From an uncultured Bacteroidales bacterium (GTDB lineage: Bacteria; Bacteroidota; Bacteroidia; Bacteroidales; Paludibacteraceae), in NCBI GenBank assembly GCA_934725535.1, contig CAKVBV010000024.1:1-33672 (forward strand): a DNA stretch of 33,672 nt, given 5' to 3'. Below, piece by piece: positions 1 to 8,297 of this stretch. Both the position numbers and the translations under genes were made by a program. Positions within the stretch are counted from its first letter, which is position 1. Every line of letters begins with the position of its first letter. The notes beneath the pieces were generated by a model. It did not search any database and had not been told where the DNA came from. It was given only the letters and a program-made list of their open reading frames with translations.

Positions 1-121
1 TTCTACTCCTAAAGATTGCTTCTTCAATTATTTTCCCTAACTTTGCACAAAATTGCATTTGTTATTGGACAGTGCAAAGTACTAAGAGACTGCTATGATT
101 TTACTTTTTTATAAAAATAAT

Positions 122-152
122 TTTGCAGGGTCGGAAAAAAGCAGTAACTTTG
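122..152 (+). promoter_or_regulatory. Promoter of the infC operon
   Basis: A -33 box TTTG at 122-125, a 19-base spacer and a -7 box TAACTTTG at 145-152 match the Bacteroidota housekeeping pattern TTTG-N19/20-TAnnTTTG exactly. Transcription would start near 159, giving a leader of about 26 bases before the ATA proposed as the infC start. A second, weaker match (ATTG at 15-18, TAACTTTG at 38-45) lies upstream. Confidence 0.75.
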
Positions 153-170
153 TGCCGATTTTCAAATAAT

Positions 171-176
171 AGGAGG
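171..176 (+). promoter_or_regulatory. Shine-Dalgarno AGGAGG that points to an ATA start for infC
   Basis: AGGAGG at 171-176 is followed after 8 bases by ATA at 185-187, which is in frame with infC. The first in-frame ATG (236) lies 59 bases downstream of this site and has no comparable ribosome binding site. Strong Shine-Dalgarno sequences are uncommon in Bacteroidota, so its presence here carries weight for choosing the start. Confidence 0.65.
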
Positions 177-184
177 ATACAACT

Positions 185-739
185 ATAGCAAATCCACAGA
201 ATGGCCCGCAACGCCGTGGCCGCCAAGAGAAAGAAATGCCCAACCGCATCAACGACAAGATACGCGGAGTGAGGGAAGTGCGCCTTGTAGGCGACAATGT
301 AGAGCAAGGTATCTATTCGTATGAGCAGGCTATGCGCATTGCGGACGAGCAGAACTTGGACCTCGTAGAGATTTCGCCAAACGCGGCTCCTCCCGTTTGC
401 CGTGTGTTGGACTATCAGAAGTTCCTCTATCAGAAAAAGCGCAAGGAGAAGGAGCAGAAAGCCAACTCGGCGAAGGTGATAATCAAGGAGATACGCTTCG
501 GACCGCAGACCGACGAGCATGACTACAACTTCAAACTCAAGCACGCACAGGAGTTCCTGAAGGACGGCAACAAGGTAAAGGCGTATGTCTTCTTCCGCGG
601 ACGCAGTATCCTGTTCAAGGAGCAAGGCGAACTGCTGTTGGCGCGCTTTGCGAACGACTTGGAGGAGTACGGCAAGGTGGAAGCAATGCCCAAACTGGAA
701 GGTAAGCGTATGATTGTGAACATCGCACCCAAGAAGTAG
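185..739 (+). CDS. infC: Translation initiation factor IF-3
   Basis: IF-3 binds the 30S subunit, checks start codon-anticodon pairing and keeps 50S subunits away. The protein shows the N-terminal IF-3 domain (RINDKIRG, VRLVGDNVEQG, DLVEISPNAAPPVCRVLDYQ) and the C-terminal domain (EIRFGPQTDEHDYNFKL, FFRGRSILFKEQGE, EGKRMIVNIAPKK). From the ATG at 236 it is 167 residues. I prefer ATA at 185 (184 residues): the frame is open, AGGAGG sits 8 bases upstream, and the added basic stretch (ANPQNGPQRRGRQEKE) resembles the N-terminal tails of other Bacteroidota IF-3 proteins. Rare start codons on infC are known in E. coli (AUU), where IF-3 represses its own translation; the same control is inferred here. 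It heads infC-rpmI-rplT; thrS, often upstream in other bacteria, is not visible in the short stretch before it. Confidence 0.95.
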   Translation: MANPQNGPQRRGRQEKEMPNRINDKIRGVREVRLVGDNVEQGIYSYEQAMRIADEQNLDLVEISPNAAPPVCRVLDYQKFLYQKKRKEKEQKANSAKVIIKEIRFGPQTDEHDYNFKLKHAQEFLKDGNKVKAYVFFRGRSILFKEQGELLLARFANDLEEYGKVEAMPKLEGKRMIVNIAPKK

Positions 740-752
740 GCTGCGCCCAAAT

Positions 753-837
753 CGTACACCGCAAATAAATCGTACATCGTAAATTCGTACATCGTAAATA
801 ACTATGGTCTGCGGGCCACCAATGGCTGCCCGAGACC
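753..837 (+). promoter_or_regulatory. infC-rpmI spacer: short repeats and a hairpin, possible L20 control site
   Basis: The 129-base gap between infC and rpmI holds two parts. Positions 753-800 are built of near-repeats of TCGTACATCGTAAAT; a similar block lies just before lpxH (26550-26580). Positions 806-837 form a hairpin with outer arms GGTCT/AGACC and inner arms CGGGC/GCCCG around a small loop. In E. coli and B. subtilis, ribosomal protein L20 represses this operon by binding mRNA that mimics its 23S rRNA site. The position of this hairpin fits such a site, but I did not confirm rRNA mimicry. Confidence 0.4.
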
Positions 838-868
838 TTAAATATAAACAAACTAAATTATAAACAAA

Positions 869-1066
869 ATGCCAAAGGTAAAGACTAATTCCGGTGCTAA
901 AAAAAGATTCGCTCTTACCGGAACGGGCAAAGTGAAGCGTAAACACGCTTACAAGAGTCACATTCTCACCAAGAAGACCAAGAAACAGAAACGCAACTTG
1001 ACTCACGTTGCAATGGTGGACCAAACAAACATGCGTTCCGTACGCGAGATGTTGTTGCTCCGCTAA
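869..1066 (+). CDS. rpmI: 50S ribosomal protein L35 (bL35)
   Basis: Small basic protein of the large ribosomal subunit. The 65 residues give a normal length and the family signature is clear: MPKVKTNSGAKKRF at the start, then a central lysine-rich stretch (KRKHAYKSHILTKKTKKQKR) that threads into 23S rRNA. The start is the first ATG and matches the conserved MPKxKT N terminus. It lies between infC and rplT and ends 34 bases before rplT, so the two are surely co-transcribed. Its translation is probably controlled together with rplT through the hairpin at 806-837 (inference). Confidence 0.97.
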   Translation: MPKVKTNSGAKKRFALTGTGKVKRKHAYKSHILTKKTKKQKRNLTHVAMVDQTNMRSVREMLLLR

Positions 1067-1100
1067 GTTATTAACCACCAAACTTATGTAGTAAAGAACT

Positions 1101-1454
1101 ATGCCAAGATCAGTAAATCACGTTGCTTCGCGCAACCGTCGTAAGAAGATCATGAGCCTCACAAGAGGCAATTTTGGTGGCCGTGCCAACGTTTGGACTG
1201 TTGCCAAAAACACTTGGGAGAAGGGTCTCCAGTATGCTTATCGCGATCGTAAAAACAAAAAACGCACCTTCCGCGCACTATGGATCCAGCGTATCAACGC
1301 AGCCGCTCGCCTCGAGGGCTACAGTTACAGCCAACTCATGGGCGCACTGAAGAAAGCGGGTATCGAAATCAACCGCAAAGTCCTTGCAGACCTTGCAATG
1401 AATCAACCCCAAGCGTTCAAGGCCATCGTAGAACAAGCAAAGAAATCCATCTGA
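1101..1454 (+). CDS. rplT: 50S ribosomal protein L20 (bL20)
   Basis: L20 is needed early in assembly of the large subunit and binds 23S rRNA. The 117 residues begin MPRSVNHVASRNRRKKIM, the basic N-terminal tail of the family, followed by the globular domain (AYRDRKNKKRTFRALWIQRINAAAR, YSQLMGALKKAGIEINRKVLADLA). Length is as expected. In other bacteria L20 is the autogenous repressor of infC-rpmI-rplT; here it is the last gene before a terminator, consistent with the same operon. Nothing is odd in the sequence. Confidence 0.98.
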   Translation: MPRSVNHVASRNRRKKIMSLTRGNFGGRANVWTVAKNTWEKGLQYAYRDRKNKKRTFRALWIQRINAAARLEGYSYSQLMGALKKAGIEINRKVLADLAMNQPQAFKAIVEQAKKSI

Positions 1455-1473
1455 GAATGATGCGACTCTAAAC

Positions 1474-1511
1474 AAATAAGGTGTGTCTCCGCAAGGGGAA
1501 GCACCTTATTT
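1474..1511 (+). terminator. Terminator of infC-rpmI-rplT
   Basis: Perfect arms AAATAAGGTG and CACCTTATTT enclose a smaller hairpin TCTCC-GCAA-GGGGA. The 3' arm runs into TTTCGTTTT. It starts 20 bases after the rplT stop. Confidence 0.8.
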
Positions 1512-1578
1512 CGTTTTCACAAAACCACCGAACTGACACTTTGAAAACAAAACAACCGACAAACAAGTAATAGACCCC

Positions 1579-2778
1579 ATGAAACCGCTAAAGACTTACA
1601 TATTGTCGTTCCTGCTGCTGAGTACCGCCTGTGCCCAAGCCGCTGAACTGCCAGGCTTCCGCTACGAGGACGCCACCCGTTTCCGAATCATCAACCGCGG
1701 TTGGGACAACACCGCCACTCCATACAGCCGCATGCCCGCGTACATGCAGGACAGTTGCCGCCAGAACCAATGGTGGCTCTACAACCACTCCGCAGGCATC
1801 GCCATACGCTTTGCCACCGACAGCAAGCGCATTGCCGCGCAGTACAACCTCATCAACAACTTCCACATGCAGCACATGGCGATGACGGGCATCAAGGGCA
1901 CCGACCTCTACTTCCTCAACGAGCAGACCAACCGTTGGGAGTACGTCAACACAGCCCGCCCGCAGGAGAAAGACGGCAAAGCCGACTCTATCCAATCCAA
2001 GATGTACGTGGAGAACTTGGACGGCGGGATGCACGAGTACATGCTCTATCTCCCGCTCTACGATGGTGTCAACTGGGTGCAGATAGGCGTGGACTCCACT
2101 GCCACGCTCACCCCTCCCCGCGTGGATAACCCTCGCCGCGGGAAAATTGTCTTCTATGGCACCAGCATCATGCAGGGCGGTTGCGCCAGCCGCACGGGCA
2201 TGGTGGCGACCTCGATGGTGCAGCGCGACCTCGGCGTCGAGTGCGTGAACCTGGGCACATCGGGCGAGGGCAAGATGGACTTCCCCGTCGCACGCGCCAT
2301 GGCAACCATCGATGATGTGCTCTGCTACGTCGTGGACCCCGTCCCCAACTGCACCGAGATGATGTGCGACACGCTCACCTACGACTTCGTATCTATCCTG
2401 CGCCGCCTGCGTCCCGATGTGCCTGTCATCATGGTCGAGGGCATCACCTACCCCTATGCGCGCCACAACGCTTTCTTCCGCGACTACCTGCCCAAGAAGA
2501 ACGCTGCCTTTCGCCGCAACTACGGGCGTCTGAAGGCGGAGAACCCCGTGGGCTTGTACTATGTGCCTACCGACGGACTTGTGGGCGAGGACATGGAGGG
2601 CACCGTGGATGGCATTCACCTCACCGACCTCGGCTTTCGCGCGTACGCGGATATAATAGAGGAGTACATCGAGCAGGCGCTCATCAATGCCCACACCACG
2701 CAACTGCTGAACGCCGAAGCCACCACCCAAGTGCAATCCGCCAAGGCAAAGAAGACCAACAAGAAGTCCAATCGTTAA
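1579..2778 (+). CDS. Secreted SGNH/GDSL-type hydrolase with N-terminal GxDLY domain
   Basis: The 399 residues begin with a signal peptide (MKPLKTYILSFLLLSTACAQA). A cleavage before the alanines is likely; the TAC at residues 16-18 is a poor lipobox. An N-terminal beta domain carries the GxDLY motif (GTDLYF, near 107-112), and a C-terminal SGNH domain follows. Catalytic blocks are visible: GTSIMQGG with Ser196 as nucleophile, NLGTSGEGKMD (block II glycine), PVPNCTE with Asn257 (block III) and DGIHLTDLG with Asp344 and His347. This matches the Bacteroides GxDLY/SGNH esterase family, which probably removes acyl groups from glycans; the true substrate is unknown. The C-terminal tail is rich in K, N, T and S and looks disordered. 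It stands alone between the rplT terminator and the receptor gene. Confidence 0.85.
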   Translation: MKPLKTYILSFLLLSTACAQAAELPGFRYEDATRFRIINRGWDNTATPYSRMPAYMQDSCRQNQWWLYNHSAGIAIRFATDSKRIAAQYNLINNFHMQHMAMTGIKGTDLYFLNEQTNRWEYVNTARPQEKDGKADSIQSKMYVENLDGGMHEYMLYLPLYDGVNWVQIGVDSTATLTPPRVDNPRRGKIVFYGTSIMQGGCASRTGMVATSMVQRDLGVECVNLGTSGEGKMDFPVARAMATIDDVLCYVVDPVPNCTEMMCDTLTYDFVSILRRLRPDVPVIMVEGITYPYARHNAFFRDYLPKKNAAFRRNYGRLKAENPVGLYYVPTDGLVGEDMEGTVDGIHLTDLGFRAYADIIEEYIEQALINAHTTQLLNAEATTQVQSAKAKKTNKKSNR

Positions 2779-2838
2779 CATTTGCAAATACCCCACGTCC
2801 TTGCCGGGTCCCCCTCTCACCAAGGTCGTGTCAAACAG

Positions 2839-2881
2839 CAAGGGATACGCAAGGGATGAGCAAGGGATAGACTAAGGATAC
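2839..2881 (+). repeat. Tandem repeat, about 11-bp period (CAAGGGATACG type)
   Basis: Units CAAGGGATACG, CAAGGGATGAG, CAAGGGATAG and ACTAAGGATAC follow each other between the SGNH hydrolase and the receptor gene. Unit length is 10-11 bp. The 178-base gap has no other visible feature. Confidence 0.7.
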
Positions 2882-2956
2882 AGGAGCAAAAAAGCCCCCT
2901 TACGCACCCCGAATACCCCCCAACAGCGACAATAGTAACCACCAAATAATGGTAAT

Positions 2957-5719
2957 ATGCAAAAAATCTTTACTCTCTTACTCAGCATGATGGCTACCAT
3001 CACCATCTATGCTCAATCGGTCACCGTCACGGGTACGGTACTGGATGCCGCCAATGGCGAACCGCTGATTGGTGTTTCCATTCTCGAAGCGGGAACCACC
3101 AACGGTGTCGTAACCGACCTCGATGGCAACTTCAAGTTGTCGGTCACACAGGGTGCCAAACTGCAACTCTCCTACGTGGGCTACGCCAACCAGGAAGTGA
3201 AAGTGGGCAAGAACGCTAATCTCGGTGTCATCGAGATGGACGCCGAGGCGGTTGGTCTGGCAGACGTAACGGTCACCGGACAGATAGCCGTGGCACGCAA
3301 GACCCCTATCGCAGTCAGCCAAGTCACAGCCCTTGACATCGAGGAGCGTTTGGGCGGCGGCGAGTTTGTGGAAGTGCTGAAGAACACGCCCGGTGTGCAT
3401 GCCAACAACAACGGCGGCAGTTGGGGGGACAGTGAGATATGGATGCGTGGCTTCGACAATACCAACGTGGCTATGATGATTAACGGTGTGCCCATGAACG
3501 GTATGGAAGACGGTCGCGTCTATTGGTCCAACTGGCAAGGCTTGGCAGATGTCACCTCCGTCATGCAGACCCAACGTGGTCTGGGTGCCAGCAAGATGTC
3601 CTCCCCATCGGTGGGCGGTACCATCAACATCGTCACCAAGGGCATTGACGCCAAGCAGGGCGGTTCGTTCTCCTATGCAATGGGTAACGACGGATATAAT
3701 AAGGTGTCCTTCTCCGTATCCACGGGGCTGATGAAGAACGGCTGGGCTGTTACCGTGTTGGGTAGCCGCACATGGGGCAATGGTTACGTACAGGGAACCG
3801 ACTTCGTAGGTTACAACTACTTTGCCAATATCGCCAAACGCATCAACGAGAACCATCAGTTGTCTCTCACCGCCTTTGGTGCACCCCAGCAGCATTACCA
3901 GCGCTCCAGTACCTCTGGGGCTCTCACAATGTCGGAATGGAATAAGGTACGCCAGTACATGAAAGACGGCATGCACTTCTCACGCTACAACTCCACCTAC
4001 GGATACGACGACTACGGCAACCGCAATTCCGCCAACTACAATGTCTATCACAAGCCGCAGATTTCGCTCAACCATGTATGGCAGATTGACCACAAGTCCA
4101 GTCTCTCTACCACTCTCTACACCTCTATCGGTCGTGGTTATGGGCGTACCGCAGAGCCGGGCTACCAGTCTTCTTACAAATACTCCGACCTCACCTACGG
4201 GGCCAGTTACGGTACCTTGGCTACCACATTCCGCCGCGCGGACGGTACCTTCGACTACGGAGCCATTGAGACTATCAACGACCCCTCCAACCCTATCTAC
4301 GACGAGACGTCAGACTCTTTCGAGAAACCCTACTACGGTTCGCAACTCGTCATCTGTGAGAACCGCAACTACCACAACTGGTATGGCTTGGTTTCCACAT
4401 ATCAGAATAAATTCGCAGATGTCATCGACTTTTCCGCTGGTATCGACTTGCGCTACTACAAAGGTATGCACAATGCAGTGGTATCCGACCTGATGGGCGG
4501 CACATACTTTATCGATGCTACACGTTCTTCGGTCAAGGCCGCCAACAACAGTGCAGCCAATGACCCCGCATGGGTGACCGAGAAACTCGGTATCGGCGAT
4601 GTTGCATATCGCAATTACAACGGCTATGTGGTACAAGAGGGGGCTTTCGTGCAGGCTGAGTACAACGAAAACAACTGGTCGGCGTTCATCAACGGCTCTT
4701 TCAACTACAACCACTATTGGAAGGAGGACTTCTTCTACTATGACGCGGAGCATAGTCGTTCCAAGGTATTGGGTTTCGCCGGCGGAACCGTGAAAGCGGG
4801 TGCCAACTACGCCATCAACCGCCACAACAATGTTTTTGTCAATGTCGGCTATATCTCGCGTGCACCTAAGTTCGACAAAGGCGCATTCATGAACGCCAGT
4901 GTCAGCAATGCTGTCAATACCGAGGCGAAGAACGAGCAGGTTGCCAGCGTAGAAGTGGGCTACGGATTCCATAACGAGTACCTCAACATCGCTGTCAATG
5001 GGTATTTCACGGAATGGATGGACAAAACCATGACCAAATCCAGCACCTTGTCCGACCCTGCACAAACCGAATACTTTATGAATATGACGGGTGTCAATGC
5101 ACGTCACATGGGTATCGAGTTCGAGTTGAAAGCACGTCCTACCAAGTGGCTGGAGATAAGCGCGATGCTATCTTTGGGCGACTGGCGTTGGGATAGTGAC
5201 TCCGTCAAGGGCTACATCTACAACCAGCACGGGCAAGCCCTCACCAAGGACGGAGACCTCACTGCCATCGGAGCAGAGGACCACGCATGGGCAATGGTCA
5301 ATATGAAAGGCATTCACGTGGGTGGTTCTGCACAAACGACGGCGAACTTGGGTGTTACCTTCAAGCCGTTCAAGGGCTTCCGTATTGGTGCCGAATACAC
5401 ACTCTACGACCGCAACTACGCATACTATTCCTTCTCGGGTAGCGACCTGCAGATTGGCAAAGTGATGAACCTGCTCTCGCCGTGGAAAGTGCCCACGGGG
5501 GGTTCTATGGATATTCGCGCTTCCTACCACTTCCAAATAGGCAAGGTGGACGCTGTCCTCTCGGGAAATGTTAACAACCTCCTCAATCAGTTGTACATCG
5601 AGAAAGCATGGAACCCCACAGTGGTTTCGCAAGTCATCACCGAGGTCAACGAAAACAATGTGTACTTCTACTTCTCACAAGGCAGAACCTACAACATCCG
5701 CTTGAAAGTGAACTTCTGA
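2957..5719 (+). CDS. TonB-dependent outer-membrane receptor
   Basis: A 920-residue outer-membrane receptor that imports a ligand using TonB-ExbBD energy. Order of parts: signal peptide (MQKIFTLLLSMMATITIYAQ), a carboxypeptidase-like regulatory domain (about residues 22-105: VTGTVLDAANGEPLIGVSI, LQLSYVGYANQEVKV), a plug domain (about 110-230: EVLKNTPGVHANNN, MINGVPMNG, GTINIVTKG), then a 22-strand barrel ending in the aromatic KVNF typical of outer-membrane proteins. The N-terminal domain is characteristic of Bacteroidota SusC-like receptors. No SusD gene follows; a lipoprotein with a choice-of-anchor-J domain begins 51 bases downstream and is probably its surface partner. No sigma/anti-sigma pair or extracytoplasmic regulator is adjacent. 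The ligand cannot be read from sequence; this could be a peptide, glycan or metal-complex importer. Confidence 0.92.
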   Translation: MQKIFTLLLSMMATITIYAQSVTVTGTVLDAANGEPLIGVSILEAGTTNGVVTDLDGNFKLSVTQGAKLQLSYVGYANQEVKVGKNANLGVIEMDAEAVGLADVTVTGQIAVARKTPIAVSQVTALDIEERLGGGEFVEVLKNTPGVHANNNGGSWGDSEIWMRGFDNTNVAMMINGVPMNGMEDGRVYWSNWQGLADVTSVMQTQRGLGASKMSSPSVGGTINIVTKGIDAKQGGSFSYAMGNDGYNKVSFSVSTGLMKNGWAVTVLGSRTWGNGYVQGTDFVGYNYFANIAKRINENHQLSLTAFGAPQQHYQRSSTSGALTMSEWNKVRQYMKDGMHFSRYNSTYGYDDYGNRNSANYNVYHKPQISLNHVWQIDHKSSLSTTLYTSIGRGYGRTAEPGYQSSYKYSDLTYGASYGTLATTFRRADGTFDYGAIETINDPSNPIYDETSDSFEKPYYGSQLVICENRNYHNWYGLVSTYQNKFADVIDFSAGIDLRYYKGMHNAVVSDLMGGTYFIDATRSSVKAANNSAANDPAWVTEKLGIGDVAYRNYNGYVVQEGAFVQAEYNENNWSAFINGSFNYNHYWKEDFFYYDAEHSRSKVLGFAGGTVKAGANYAINRHNNVFVNVGYISRAPKFDKGAFMNASVSNAVNTEAKNEQVASVEVGYGFHNEYLNIAVNGYFTEWMDKTMTKSSTLSDPAQTEYFMNMTGVNARHMGIEFELKARPTKWLEISAMLSLGDWRWDSDSVKGYIYNQHGQALTKDGDLTAIGAEDHAWAMVNMKGIHVGGSAQTTANLGVTFKPFKGFRIGAEYTLYDRNYAYYSFSGSDLQIGKVMNLLSPWKVPTGGSMDIRASYHFQIGKVDAVLSGNVNNLLNQLYIEKAWNPTVVSQVITEVNENNVYFYFSQGRTYNIRLKVNF

Positions 5720-5770
5720 TACTAATATGATAGCAAACCGAATAACAACCAACAGAATCCGATTCAAGTT

Positions 5771-7132
5771 ATGAAAAAAAGTATATTATTTGCCGTATGT
5801 ATGTTGGCACTCGCGTCTTGCGAGAACTTCTACTTGGACAACCAGTTGCACTACCAACCGTCTATCACCGACGTGCGCAACTTCACCTATACGCTCACCG
5901 AGGCGGACTACGGCACCATCGCTGCCAATGCCACCAACAAGGCTACCGCGCTGGCTATGGGCAAGTTCGAAGGGGACTCCTCGGTCTATGCGAGACTCCA
6001 GAACTTGGCTACCACCAAGTATTTCGCAGACACGCTCATAGCACCCGATTTGTTCATACCGGCGTTTATGACGGCTAAGTATCCCAATCTCTCTACGGGC
6101 ACAATATGCGAAGTCACCTATCGTATCACCGCAGATATGCCAGTCTATTTCAGTGAGTTCCGTGTGATACGTGATTTCACACCCAAGACACCACTGACCT
6201 CCGAGGATGAGATAGTCCAAGCGTTGGATTCGCAAGTCAATAAACTGATGAAGATAGAGGGGTACAAATTTCTTGTCAATTTCTCGGACAAGGTCACTTA
6301 TCTCTATCAGTATGCCGGCGGTGCTTTCTCCGCATACAACAACGCATTTATCAACGTCATTGCCCTGAGCAATGCTGATTACGCGGAGATTGGCAACAAA
6401 CGCATTGAGACACCACAGACCACCATCAACACATACCTGTTGCGCCGCTTCCCCTATGCTGCCGCAGACACCAAGTATGGTGTCATCTACAAGAATGCAA
6501 CTGGTTCCAACACCTTCGGCGAGTTCACCTTCGATGGTACCAAATGGAATATGTTGGAGGACGTAACCTCCGAGTCAATGTCCTTTGAGATTACAGATGG
6601 TTGGAAGGCAAACACCTCGACCTACTTGTCAGAGCCTTTCCTCGGGCACGGACAGGGAGCGTTTGTCATTCAGAATGTGAAGTTGCAGGACCCGCTCACC
6701 TATGTATGGTACTACTCGTCCACCTACGGTATGTGTGCGTCTGCGTACAAGGACAACGCAAGTTGGGAGAGTGAAGCATGGCTGGTATCACCCGTTATCA
6801 AACTGAAGAAGGCGCGCAACCCGCAACTCATCTTCGACCAGGCGTTCAACAAGGCTACCAATTTCACCGAGGAGGCTACCGTACTGGTTTCCACGGATTA
6901 CAAGGGTGATGTCACCACCTGCACATGGACTCCTCTCGAATGGAGCAAGAACGAGGACGGCACTCTCAATGTACCCGCAGGCAGTTCGTGGGTATTCCAG
7001 AGTTCTGGCAATATGGATATGTCTGCATTCAAAGGGCAATCCGTCTATTTGGCATTCCGTTACACCACATCAAACGGTGTTTCCGGCACATGGGAGATTA
7101 AGAATGTCCTCGTTTACGAACCCGAAGACTAA
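5771..7132 (+). CDS. Lipoprotein with choice-of-anchor-J-like C-terminal domain
   Basis: The 453 residues begin with a lipoprotein signal (MKKSILFAVCMLALASC, lipobox LASC, lipidated Cys17). The N-terminal two thirds resemble nothing I can name. The last 160 residues (from about GQGAFVIQNV) fit the choice-of-anchor-J jelly-roll domain: SEAWLVSPVIKLKKARNPQLIFDQAF, VLVSTDYKGDVTTCTWTPLEW, and a C-terminal VYLAFRYTTSNGVSGTWEIKNVLVYE. Such domains usually sit on the cell surface or in binding modules. It follows the TonB-dependent receptor by 51 bases and is followed by a terminator, so the two form an operon. By analogy with SusC-SusD the lipoprotein may cap the receptor or capture its ligand (inference). 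Confidence 0.75.
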   Translation: MKKSILFAVCMLALASCENFYLDNQLHYQPSITDVRNFTYTLTEADYGTIAANATNKATALAMGKFEGDSSVYARLQNLATTKYFADTLIAPDLFIPAFMTAKYPNLSTGTICEVTYRITADMPVYFSEFRVIRDFTPKTPLTSEDEIVQALDSQVNKLMKIEGYKFLVNFSDKVTYLYQYAGGAFSAYNNAFINVIALSNADYAEIGNKRIETPQTTINTYLLRRFPYAAADTKYGVIYKNATGSNTFGEFTFDGTKWNMLEDVTSESMSFEITDGWKANTSTYLSEPFLGHGQGAFVIQNVKLQDPLTYVWYYSSTYGMCASAYKDNASWESEAWLVSPVIKLKKARNPQLIFDQAFNKATNFTEEATVLVSTDYKGDVTTCTWTPLEWSKNEDGTLNVPAGSSWVFQSSGNMDMSAFKGQSVYLAFRYTTSNGVSGTWEIKNVLVYEPED

Positions 7133-7164
7133 CCCGCTCCCACTATAAATCTATCTGCAAATCA

Positions 7165-7199
7165 AGAGGCTGTCTGACAAGTGCGGACAGCCTCTTTTT
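7165..7199 (+). terminator. Terminator after the receptor-lipoprotein operon
   Basis: Perfect 10-bp arms AGAGGCTGTC and GACAGCCTCT around an 11-base loop, followed by a run of T. It belongs to a family of look-alike terminators in this window. Confidence 0.85.
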
Positions 7200-7270
7200 G
7201 TTATATGCAATTATATCTTGGGGGGAAGAAAACGCTTGTGAGGACGATGCCTATGGGGGACGACACCTAT

Positions 7271-7295
7271 GGGGGACGACGCGGCTCGCGTCGTC
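7271..7295 (+). repeat. 21-bp hairpin repeat, copy 1
   Basis: Arms GACGACGCG (7275-7283) and CGCGTCGTC (7287-7295) with loop GCT, preceded by a run of G. It is preceded by two partial direct copies of CCTATGGGGGACGAC (from about 7249). Confidence 0.85.
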
Positions 7296-7334
7296 ATAAG
7301 AAGAACTCATCAACAAGGATAGCCCCCCTTATAC

Positions 7335-7367
7335 GAGTGGATAACGAGTGAATAGCGGGTGGATAGA
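7335..7367 (+). repeat. Tandem repeat, 11-bp period (GAGTGGATAAC type)
   Basis: Three degenerate units: GAGTGGATAAC, GAGTGAATAGC and GGGTGGATAGA. They lie just downstream of the dapA stop codon. Confidence 0.6.
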
Positions 7368-7401
7368 CTATGCTTTTGAGCACAAAAAGCACCGCAACAG
7401 A

Positions 7402-8292
7402 CTATCCTTTCAGCGCGCGCCGGATAACCATTTGGGTGTTTGGAGTATTGGGAACGAGAGGCAGACGGAGGATATTCTTAATCAACCCTTGCGTCGCAAG
7501 AACAGTCTTGATACCCGATGGGTTGCCCTCCACGAAAAGCAGGTGAACAATATGGGCATACTGCTGTTGCACTGCCATACTATGTTCGTGTACCAAGCGA
7601 CCGAAATCCTCAGGGAAAGCGTTACTTGCCACACTGATAAGCCCGTCGGCACCCGCATTCAGCAGTTCACACGCGATACCGTCATCGCCACTTATGACAA
7701 GCATTCTGCCGTCGGAAAGGTCTATCAACTCGGTGATTTGCTGCACATTGCCGCTTGCTTCCTTGATGCCCATAATACGGTCAGGACAAGCATCATAGAT
7801 GCGCATAACGGTCTCCGGCAACAGGTTCACGCCCGTACGCCCGGGGACATTGTACAGGATAACGGGGACAGGACTCACCTTAGCAATAGCCGTAAAGTGC
7901 TGATACAGACCCTCTTGCGATGGCTTGTTGTAGTACGGACACACGGACAGGATAGCCGCAAAATCGGATAACAGCGTGTCATGAAGTTGGCGGATGCGCT
8001 CTATGACAGCCGCAGTACAATTACCGCCCACGCCGAGGACAAGCGGCACACGACCTGCCACTTGGCGGACGATATGTTCGCGCACGGCATCTTGTTCCGC
8101 TATGGTGAGCGTAGCGGTCTCCCCCGTAGTACCCAAGACAACAAGATAGTCAATACCCGCATGGGGTACACCTGTGTTGCGGCTGTTCAATTGTCTGTCT
8201 ATCAAACGGGTAAGTGCCGCGTAGTCCACACTGCCGTCTTCGTTGAACGGAGTTATAAGGGCTGTACCCAAGCCTTTCAATGATGGAGTCAT
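7402..8292 (-). CDS. dapA: 4-hydroxy-tetrahydrodipicolinate synthase
   Basis: DapA condenses pyruvate with aspartate semialdehyde, the first committed step to diaminopimelate and lysine. The 296 residues form one TIM barrel. Key residues are visible: GTTGETATL with Thr55/Thr56 of the relay, YNVPGRTG with Tyr147 and Arg152, and GIKEASG with Lys177, the Schiff-base lysine. Length is normal; a short insertion (NSRNTGVPHAG) after the first helix is slightly longer than usual. It lies downstream of htpG in the same direction, separated by a 17-bp hairpin that ends 13 bases before the ATG and is followed by a T run. No promoter box is obvious in the gap, so dapA may depend on read-through past that hairpin or on a promoter I could not see. 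Confidence 0.95.
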   Translation of the reverse strand: MTPSLKGLGTALITPFNEDGSVDYAALTRLIDRQLNSRNTGVPHAGIDYLVVLGTTGETATLTIAEQDAVREHIVRQVAGRVPLVLGVGGNCTAAVIERIRQLHDTLLSDFAAILSVCPYYNKPSQEGLYQHFTAIAKVSPVPVILYNVPGRTGVNLLPETVMRIYDACPDRIMGIKEASGNVQQITELIDLSDGRMLVISGDDGIACELLNAGADGLISVASNAFPEDFGRLVHEHSMAVQQQYAHIVHLLFVEGNPSGIKTVLATQGLIKNILRLPLVPNTPNTQMVIRRALKG

Positions 8293-8297
8293 ATCTG

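Noticed and set aside
1588..2841. 417-residue minus-strand frame opposite the SGNH hydrolase
   Set aside because: Shadow of a gene with signal peptide and intact catalytic blocks on the plus strand.
5771..7132. SusD-like protein
   Set aside because: It is in the usual SusD position, but the sequence shows no TPR-like helices and its C terminus fits a beta-sandwich anchor-J domain.
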